Shown: in pieces, positions 6,003 to 10,298 of the stretch
Layout of the letters: each line of letters opens with the position of its first letter
Numbering within the stretch: position 1 is the stretch's first letter
DNA from: JAIVGV01 sp035295985
GTDB taxonomy: Bacteria; Acidobacteriota; Blastocatellia; Pyrinomonadales; Pyrinomonadaceae
NCBI GenBank assembly: GCA_035295985.1
Contig: DATHBT010000199.1
Span: 1-10,298, forward strand
Length of the DNA stretch: 10,298 nucleotides
Reading direction: 5' to 3'
Made by a program: the position numbers and the translations under genes
The notes under the pieces: model-generated
Told to the model about the DNA's origin: nothing
Seen by the model: the letters and a program-made list of their open reading frames with translations, nothing else
The model's database searches: none

Positions 6003-6212
6003 ATGCGCGATCCTTTTCTGGCGGGGCTGCTGAGTTTCATCGTGCCGGGCGTGGGGCAGCTCTACAACGGGCAAATCCTGGCGGGCATCCTGTGGCTGAT
6101 CTTCACGCCCGGCTTCTGGATCGGCACGGGCGGGCTGCTCGGCTGGGTCTGCCACGTCGTCGCGGCGCTGCTGGCCTACAACTACGCGAAGTCGCACCGC
6201 GTTCGCGTCTGA
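6003..6212 (+). CDS. Small membrane protein with PGxGQxYNG motif (TM2-like)
   Basis: A 69-residue, very hydrophobic protein. A first segment (FLAGLLSFIVPGVGQLYNGQ, residues 5-24) carries the P-G-x-G-Q-x-Y-N-G signature common to TM2-domain and related short bacterial membrane proteins. Residues about 25-41 (ILAGILWLIFTPGFWIG) and 44-62 (GLLGWVCHVVAALLAYNYAK) are further membrane segments, and the tail KSHRVRV is positive and probably cytoplasmic. The strong ribosome binding site at 5985-5993 supports translation. It has its own -10 element and ends within 9 bases of the shared terminator hairpin. Function of such proteins is not established. Confidence 0.77.
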   Translation: MRDPFLAGLLSFIVPGVGQLYNGQILAGILWLIFTPGFWIGTGGLLGWVCHVVAALLAYNYAKSHRVRV

Positions 6213-6215
6213 CAG

Positions 6216-6303
6216 AAAAGCCGTAAAAGGTAAACCGAGACGGGTGACAGGAGAAGACAATCTCTTCCTGTCACCCGTCTCGGTTTACCTTTTACGGTCT
6301 TTT
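6216..6303. terminator. Bidirectional terminator with 32-bp perfect stem between convergent genes
   Basis: Positions 6221-6252 are the exact reverse complement of 6266-6297, with a 13-base loop (6253-6265). The outer AAAAG (6216-6220) pairs with CTTTT (6299-6303) across a single bulged T, giving about 37 bp. The A-rich left flank and T-rich right flank provide a U-tract for either transcript, so it can end both the small membrane protein gene and the receiver-protein gene, whose stop codon is at 6303-6305. The stem is itself in heptad register: GTAAAAG, GTAAACC, GAGACGG, GTGACAG (6223-6250). Confidence 0.88.
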
Positions 6304-6941
6304 TATCGCGCCGGGAGCAGACGGCGGATCAGGTTGGTGAGCCGGTCGAAGTCAACGGGCTTCGTCAGGTAGCCGTCGATGCCTGCGTCGTAGGCTGCGC
6401 GGCGGAAGCCGTCGGTCGAGAAGGCGGTCAGGGCGATGACCCTGACATCCTTGAGCGACGGGTTCTCGCGCAGTTGACGCGTAGCACCGAGGCCGTCGAG
6501 CGTGGGCATGCCGATGTCCATCAGGATCAGATCGGGGCGGCTCGCCGCGGCGAGTTTGACCGCCTCCTCGCCGTTCGAGGCGGTGATAACGCGGTAGCCG
6601 GCCTGCTGCAAGTGCAGGCTGATGAGGATCAGGTTGTCGGGCGTGTCGTCAACGACCATCAGCAGGAAGTCTTGGGCCGAGAACTCGCGCGTGTCGGCGC
6701 TGGGATGGAGCGGGCTGGTCTCGGCCGGGGAGCGGGGCCGCGAAATCTGACCGAAGTCGGGCGGGGGCGGCGCGTCGCCGACGGGGTCGTTCTCGGCGGT
6801 GTCGTCAACAGCTACGGGTTCGCCCGCGGGCGCGTCGAGTTCCGACGTGTCGCCCGCGCGCGCAGCGCGGAACTGGTAGCCGCAACTGACGCAGAACCGC
6901 GCCGTCTCCGCATTCTCCTGGCCGCACTCGGGGCAGTTCAT
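6303..6941 (-). CDS. Zinc-ribbon protein with C-terminal response-regulator receiver domain
   Basis: A 212-residue single-output signalling protein. Residues 1-23 form a zinc ribbon with CPEC (C3, C6) and CVSC (C17, C20). Residues about 25-88 are an acidic, Pro-rich, probably disordered linker. The receiver domain spans about 92-210: acidic pair D98/D99 in VVDD, phospho-acceptor D142 in LILMDIGMP, T172 in ALTAFS and K194 in LTKPV, so all key residues are present. There is no DNA-binding or enzymatic output domain, as in CheY- or DivK-like regulators that act by protein contact. No histidine kinase is in the window. ATG 6941 has no clear Shine-Dalgarno site but is fixed by the zinc-ribbon start MNCPECG. 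It lies 97 bases downstream of the YCF48-like gene on the same strand; GATAAT at 6985-6990 is a possible -10 of its own. Confidence 0.88.
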   Translation of the reverse strand: MNCPECGQENAETARFCVSCGYQFRAARAGDTSELDAPAGEPVAVDDTAENDPVGDAPPPPDFGQISRPRSPAETSPLHPSADTREFSAQDFLLMVVDDTPDNLILISLHLQQAGYRVITASNGEEAVKLAAASRPDLILMDIGMPTLDGLGATRQLRENPSLKDVRVIALTAFSTDGFRRAAYDAGIDGYLTKPVDFDRLTNLIRRLLPAR

Positions 6942-7038
6942 TCGCTTCGGCCGACTTTCGACAGACTCGTTTCGGGAAAGACAGATTATCTCAGACGCCG
7001 CCGCCTCTTAGCCAGTTGCAGCGGGCGCGCTCGCGAAG

Positions 7039-9039
7039 TCAGTCCTGCGTCGGGCGCTTCTTGCCGGGCGGGGGGAGCGCGCGGGGGATGTCGTTACCGG
7101 CGGGGAATTCCGACGCGCCCTGCTCGGCCGGCTTCGAGCGGCGCAGGGCGGGCGGGAGTTTCGGCCTGGGGATCGAGACGGTGGCGACCGACGAGTCTGT
7201 GCGCCGCAGGATCGCGCCGCCGCGCCCCGCGACCCACGCCTGCGTGCCGCCGCGGTAGGCGACCGACAGGAGCGGCAGGGAGGCGGGTGTAGCGACCAGC
7301 TCCCACGTCTCGCCGCCGTCGCGCGTTTGCAGCACGCGCCCCTGCTCGCCTACGGCCAGGGCGTCTCGCGCCGAGGCCGCCGAGATCGCGAACAGGTTTA
7401 ACTCGACGCCGCTCTCCAACTGCCGCCACTTCGCGCCCGCGTCGTCCGTGCGCATGACGAGTCCGCGCTGGCCGACCGCGAAGCCGCGGCGCGCGTCCGC
7501 GAACGTCACGTCGTAGAGCCACTCGCGCGCGTTCGTCTCCACGTAGTTCCACGTCTCGCCGCCGTCCTCGGTTCGCAAGACCATGCCCATAGCGCCGACG
7601 GCGACGGCGTTGCGCGCGTCGGCGTAGGACACGTCTTCGAGCCAGGTGACGGTGTTCGAGGCCCGCCGCGCCCAGGTCTTGCCGCCGTCGTCGGTTCGCG
7701 CAATCGTCCCGCGCTCGCCGACGGCCAGGCCGTTCTTCGCGTCAACGAAGTGGACGCCCGACAGCTCGCCGGTGATCCCGGTCTCGGCGCGCACCCAGAG
7801 CAGGCCGCCGTCGTGCGTCCACAGGATCGTCCCGCCCTCGCCGACCGCCCAGCCGCGCTGTTCGTCAACGAAGAAGACGTGCGAGAGGCGCACCGTAACG
7901 CCCGAGACCTGCGGCGTCCAGCGCCGCCCGCCCGACGTGGTCGAGAGTATCCGGCCGCGCGAGCCGACGGCCCAGCCGCGCGAGCCGTCGAGGAAGAAGA
8001 TGTCGGAGAGGTCTTCGCGCCCGCCTTCGGAGAGGCGGCGCCACTCGTAGCCGCCGTCGTCCGTGCGCAGGATCAGGCCGTCCGCGCCCGCGGCCCAGCC
8101 GGTCTCGGCGTCGGCGAAGTGGATCGCTTCGAGGCGCGGCGCGGTCTTGACGGCGACGGGCAGCCACGTCGTGCCGCCGTCGCCCGTCGTGAGCACCGCG
8201 CCCTCCGAGCCGACGGCCCAGCCGTTGCGCTCGTCGGCGAAGAAGACGTTGCGCAGGTCTGCCCGCTGGTAGATGTCAACGCGCGACCACGTCTCGCCGC
8301 CGTCGTCCGTCTTCAAGACCAGCCCCGCGAAGCCGACGACCACGGCGCGCTGCGACTGTCCCGCGAACGAAGCGCCCGTGAGCGGAAGCTCCGCCCACTC
8401 GGCGGGCGTCTCGTGCCGCTTCCACGTCTCGCCGCCGTCGCGCGTGGTGAGCAGCGTCCCGCGCGCACCCACGGCGACGCCGGTCTTTTCGTCGCCGAAC
8501 GAGACCGAGAAGAGGTGCGCGCCCGTGCCCGACGCCTGCTCGCGCCAGGTGCGGCCGCCGTCCGTCGTTGTGACGATGCGGCCGTAAGTCCCGACGGCCC
8601 ACCCTGCCTGCGCGCGCTCGCCCGCGAAGGCGACGCCCGAGAGGTGATCCTTAACGCCCGTCTGGCGGAGCGTCCAGCGGTCGCCGCCGTCGTCCGTGGT
8701 CAAAACGACGCCGCGCGAGCCGACCGCGACCGCCGCCTTTTTGTCGCGCACGAACAGGCCGTAGAGCGGCGTGGAGACGGGCGAGTCCTGCGCCTCCCAC
8801 TCGAAGCCGCCGTCGTCCGTACGCAGGATCACGCCGTCGTTGCCGACCGCCCAGCCGTGCCGCTTGTCCGCGGCGAACCGCAAGGCGTGAATGACGCCGC
8901 CCTGCGGCAGCGGGTTCTGCCACAGCCACGAGCGGCGCTGCGCCTCCGCGCCCGGCGCCAAGCACGCGCACGCGGCGAGCGCCAGCGCCGCGACGGGCGC
9001 GCGGAGGCGGCTCAAGACTGTGCTGCGCTGCGTGGGCAT
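7039..9039 (-). CDS. Secreted YCF48/photosystem II stability factor-like beta-propeller protein
   Basis: A 666-residue exported protein. An N-terminal signal has Arg at 11 and 13, hydrophobic 14-23, and either a lipobox LAAC (C24) or signal peptidase I cleavage after AEA (33). The body is 14 repeats of about 40-48 residues with the YCF48/BNR-like pattern GWAVGxxGxILxTxDGGxTW: 13 clear copies from GWAVGNDGVILRTDDGGFEW to ALAVGEQGRVLQTRDGGETW, and a decayed last one (AWVAGRGGAILRRTD). Fourteen repeats fit two seven-bladed propellers. Residues about 623-666 are a Pro- and Lys/Arg-rich tail. YCF48 aids photosystem II assembly in phototrophs; in non-phototrophs such proteins are of unknown function and often surface-located, and nothing photosynthetic is nearby. 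ATG 9039 is chosen for the signal peptide; no Shine-Dalgarno site is evident. Confidence 0.88.
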   Translation of the reverse strand: MPTQRSTVLSRLRAPVAALALAACACLAPGAEAQRRSWLWQNPLPQGGVIHALRFAADKRHGWAVGNDGVILRTDDGGFEWEAQDSPVSTPLYGLFVRDKKAAVAVGSRGVVLTTDDGGDRWTLRQTGVKDHLSGVAFAGERAQAGWAVGTYGRIVTTTDGGRTWREQASGTGAHLFSVSFGDEKTGVAVGARGTLLTTRDGGETWKRHETPAEWAELPLTGASFAGQSQRAVVVGFAGLVLKTDDGGETWSRVDIYQRADLRNVFFADERNGWAVGSEGAVLTTGDGGTTWLPVAVKTAPRLEAIHFADAETGWAAGADGLILRTDDGGYEWRRLSEGGREDLSDIFFLDGSRGWAVGSRGRILSTTSGGRRWTPQVSGVTVRLSHVFFVDEQRGWAVGEGGTILWTHDGGLLWVRAETGITGELSGVHFVDAKNGLAVGERGTIARTDDGGKTWARRASNTVTWLEDVSYADARNAVAVGAMGMVLRTEDGGETWNYVETNAREWLYDVTFADARRGFAVGQRGLVMRTDDAGAKWRQLESGVELNLFAISAASARDALAVGEQGRVLQTRDGGETWELVATPASLPLLSVAYRGGTQAWVAGRGGAILRRTDSSVATVSIPRPKLPPALRRSKPAEQGASEFPAGNDIPRALPPPGKKRPTQD

Positions 9040-9267
9040 CGAGACGGCTCAAGAGGGAAGCTGCTGAGTTCTATCGGGGGGACAAATTTAACATCTGCGG
9101 GGCTTTGTTGCGAGGCCCGGCCGCGGGGTTGCCGGTGGAACATGAGCCGGCGGGCGGAAGGGAAGAACCCTCGAACCGCAACGAAAACACAACGCGCCTG
9201 GGACGTGTGTGACACGCGAGAGCCTGCCGGCACGCGGCAGACGCGACGACGACGAGGCCCTAAATTT
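9040..9267. other. Intergenic spacer between the YCF48-like gene and rnhA
   Basis: A 228-base stretch between two minus-strand genes. It holds only weak signals: a small hairpin CTGCCG (9224-9229) with CGGCAG (9235-9240), and on the minus strand TTAAAT and GATAGA as poor -10 candidates for the YCF48-like gene. Unlike most other gaps it has no heptad array. No convincing promoter, RNA or small gene is visible. Confidence 0.5.
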
Positions 9268-9819
9268 CTACGCCGCCGCGGCCTGGGCGGCCGCGTCCAG
9301 CAGGACGATCTCGTCGGCGCGGCCGAGCGCAGCGATCTTACGGGCGGCCTTGTCAACGGCTTCCTGAGCGCCGTGGCCCGCGTGGCCCTTGATCCACTCC
9401 CAATCGATGCGGTGCGGCGCTGCCGCCGCGTCCAAACGCGCCCACCACTCGTGGTTCGACTTGCGCCGGAAGCGCCCCGACATCGTCTCGACGACGTAGC
9501 GCGAATCCGTCAGCAGGCGCACGCGGCACGGCTCGCGCAAATTCTCCAAGCCCAGCGCCGCCGCCACGATCTCCGCCTGCTGGTTCGTCGCGCTGCCCAG
9601 GTAGCAGCCGAACGCGCGCCACTGGTCGCGCCAGTTCAGGAGCGCCACGGCCGCGGCGCGCGTCGCCTGCTGCCCGTTGCCGAGGCTCGACCCGTCGCAG
9701 TAGATCGTGACCGATTTGGAGGGATGAGGGATGAGGGATGAGGGGTGAACAGAACCCTTATCACCCTCCGCGCTTTCACCCGCGAACCTCTTCTTCATCC
9801 CTCCGCCCTCACCCCTCAT
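9268..9819 (-). CDS. rnhA: Ribonuclease HI with repeat-encoded N-terminal extension
   Basis: Endonuclease that cuts the RNA strand of RNA-DNA hybrids (R-loops, primers). With the ATG at 9819 the product has 183 residues. The RNase H domain (about 36-165) has the catalytic set D42 (YCDGSS), E83 (NQQAEI), D105 (LTDSRYV) and D156 (AVDKAA), plus H146 in the loop IKGHAGH, so it should be active. The alanine-rich tail is unconserved. No start codon exists between M8 and the domain, so 28-35 extra residues must be translated; part of them (HPSSLIPHPS) is encoded by a GGGATGA heptad array. ATG 9819 overlaps the sbcC stop (ATGA), implying translational coupling; ATG 9798 is the alternative. No T-tailed terminator is seen downstream; CTGCCG/CGGCAG (9224-9240) is a small hairpin only. 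Confidence 0.93.
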   Translation of the reverse strand: MRGEGGGMKKRFAGESAEGDKGSVHPSSLIPHPSKSVTIYCDGSSLGNGQQATRAAAVALLNWRDQWRAFGCYLGSATNQQAEIVAAALGLENLREPCRVRLLTDSRYVVETMSGRFRRKSNHEWWARLDAAAAPHRIDWEWIKGHAGHGAQEAVDKAARKIAALGRADEIVLLDAAAQAAAA

Positions 9820-9822
9820 CCC
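9721..9822. repeat. Inverted pair of heptad arrays (GGGATGA / TCATCCC) inside the sbcC-rnhA junction
   Basis: GGGATGA three times then GGGGTGA (9721-9748) face TCATCCC, TCCGCCC, TCACCCC, TCATCCC (9795-9822). Each arm is exactly 28 bases, with a 46-base spacer. Four heptad pairs align, two fully or with a G-T pair and two with one or two mismatches. The arrays lie within the rnhA reading frame, and the last heptad contains the overlapping sbcC stop and rnhA start. Confidence 0.85.
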
Positions 9823-10298
9823 TGTACCGCTGCCGCCTCCTCGCGGCGCGCCGTGAGCATGACGACGTGATCGACCGTCTCCTCGAAGGTGTCGTCGTGC
9901 GAGATGACGAAGAGCTGATCGAAGTGGCGCACCTGCCCGATCTGCTGCGCGAGGCGCTCGCGCCGCTCGGCGTCCATGTTGACGGTCGGCTCGTCGAAGA
10001 AGGCGATGCGGATGTCGGAGAGCTGCTTGAGCAGCGCGAGGCGGACGGCCAGCGCTGCCGCCATCTGCTCGCCGCCCGACAGGCTGACGAACGAACGCTC
10101 GTGCCCCGCCTCCTCGACGACGATCTCGTAGTCGCTCGTCCAGCGAAGGGTGTGGCCGGCCTCGCCCGTGATCTCGCGGAAGAGCTGGTTGGCCTCGACC
10201 GAGATGTGCGCGACGTATGACTTCGTGACTTCCGGGCCGGCCTTCTTCAACGTGTCGCGCACGAACTCGGTCGTCTCCTGCAAGCGGCCGAGCCGGCG
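9816..10298 (-). CDS. sbcC: Rad50/SbcC-type ATPase, C-terminal ATP-binding lobe (N-terminus outside window)
   Basis: C-terminal 160 residues of an SMC-like ATPase that, with nuclease SbcD, processes hairpins and double-strand breaks. The reading frame is open to the right edge, so the true start, Walker A, coiled coil and zinc hook lie outside. Visible are an ABC signature SLSGGEQMAAALAVRLAL, Walker B with D-loop IAFFDEPTVNMDAERRERLAQQI and the switch histidine FVISHDD, in the order and spacing of Rad50/SbcC C-terminal domains; VNMD replaces the more usual TNLD. An SbcC-like protein of another SMC subfamily is possible without the N-terminal half. The stop TGA overlaps the rnhA ATG and is provided by a GGGATGA heptad. 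Confidence 0.85.
   Translation of the reverse strand, partial: RRLGRLQETTEFVRDTLKKAGPEVTKSYVAHISVEANQLFREITGEAGHTLRWTSDYEIVVEEAGHERSFVSLSGGEQMAAALAVRLALLKQLSDIRIAFFDEPTVNMDAERRERLAQQIGQVRHFDQLFVISHDDTFEETVDHVVMLTARREEAAAVQG

Noticed and set aside
6221..6297. Terminal inverted repeats of a small transposable element
   Set aside because: The loop is only 13 bases, there is no target-site duplication, and A/T-rich flanks plus the convergent gene layout fit a bidirectional terminator better.
9201..9240. Intrinsic terminator for rnhA
   Set aside because: CTGCCG/CGGCAG gives only a 6-bp stem and no T-run follows on the minus strand.
7750..9741. A 663-codon plus-strand open frame antisense to the YCF48-like gene and into rnhA
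   Set aside because: It runs opposite a gene with clear repeats and crosses an intergenic spacer and rnhA. Its product is Arg/Ala-rich without recognisable domains, typical of antisense frames in GC-rich DNA.

Overview
The window is GC-rich (roughly two thirds G+C) and densely coded on both strands. It carries an ADOP-type permease (acidobacterial duplicated orphan permease) in a 4-base start/stop overlap with a PadR repressor, a pairing characteristic of Acidobacteriota. Together with the GC content this suggests an acidobacterium, perhaps of the Blastocatellia; that placement is inference from gene content, not a database match.

Layout. 1-1598 (minus) is the N-terminal part of an ADOP permease, preceded by its padR gene (1595-1933, minus). 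A tRNA-Ser(GGA) (2188-2277, plus) follows, then a YggT-family membrane protein (2433-2951), the small SRP RNA (about 3060-3160) with its own promoter and a downstream terminator, a VOC-fold protein (3303-3668) and dnaX (3717-5804), all plus strand. A short membrane protein with a PGxGQxYNG motif (6003-6212, plus) converges on a zinc-ribbon/receiver-domain protein (6303-6941, minus) across a perfect 32-bp hairpin. Upstream of that protein on the minus strand is a secreted YCF48-type beta-propeller with 14 repeats (7039-9039). The right end is an sbcC-rnhA pair on the minus strand: the C-terminal ATPase lobe of a Rad50/SbcC protein, cut by the window edge, and an RNase HI joined to it by an ATGA overlap.

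Functionally it is a mixed, mostly housekeeping region: replication and nucleic-acid maintenance (dnaX, rnhA, sbcC), translation and secretion (tRNA-Ser, SRP RNA), and envelope, signalling or export genes (ADOP/PadR, YggT, PGxGQxYNG protein, receiver protein, YCF48-like protein). No phage, transposase, CRISPR array or defence cluster is visible.

The most unusual signal lies between the genes. Six sites carry arrays of degenerate 7-bp repeats. Five of them have two arrays, each about four heptads (24-28 nt) long, facing each other as an inverted repeat; the sixth, in front of dnaX, has one arm only. The heptad word differs from site to site (GTTAGCC, GAGGCCA, GTCAGTC/GTCCGTT, GTAAACC/GTGACAG, GGGATGA) but period, arm length and geometry are shared. 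One array supplies the stop codon of sbcC and the start codon and N-terminal extension of rnhA. I do not recognise this as a named acidobacterial element; it is the best candidate here for something undescribed.
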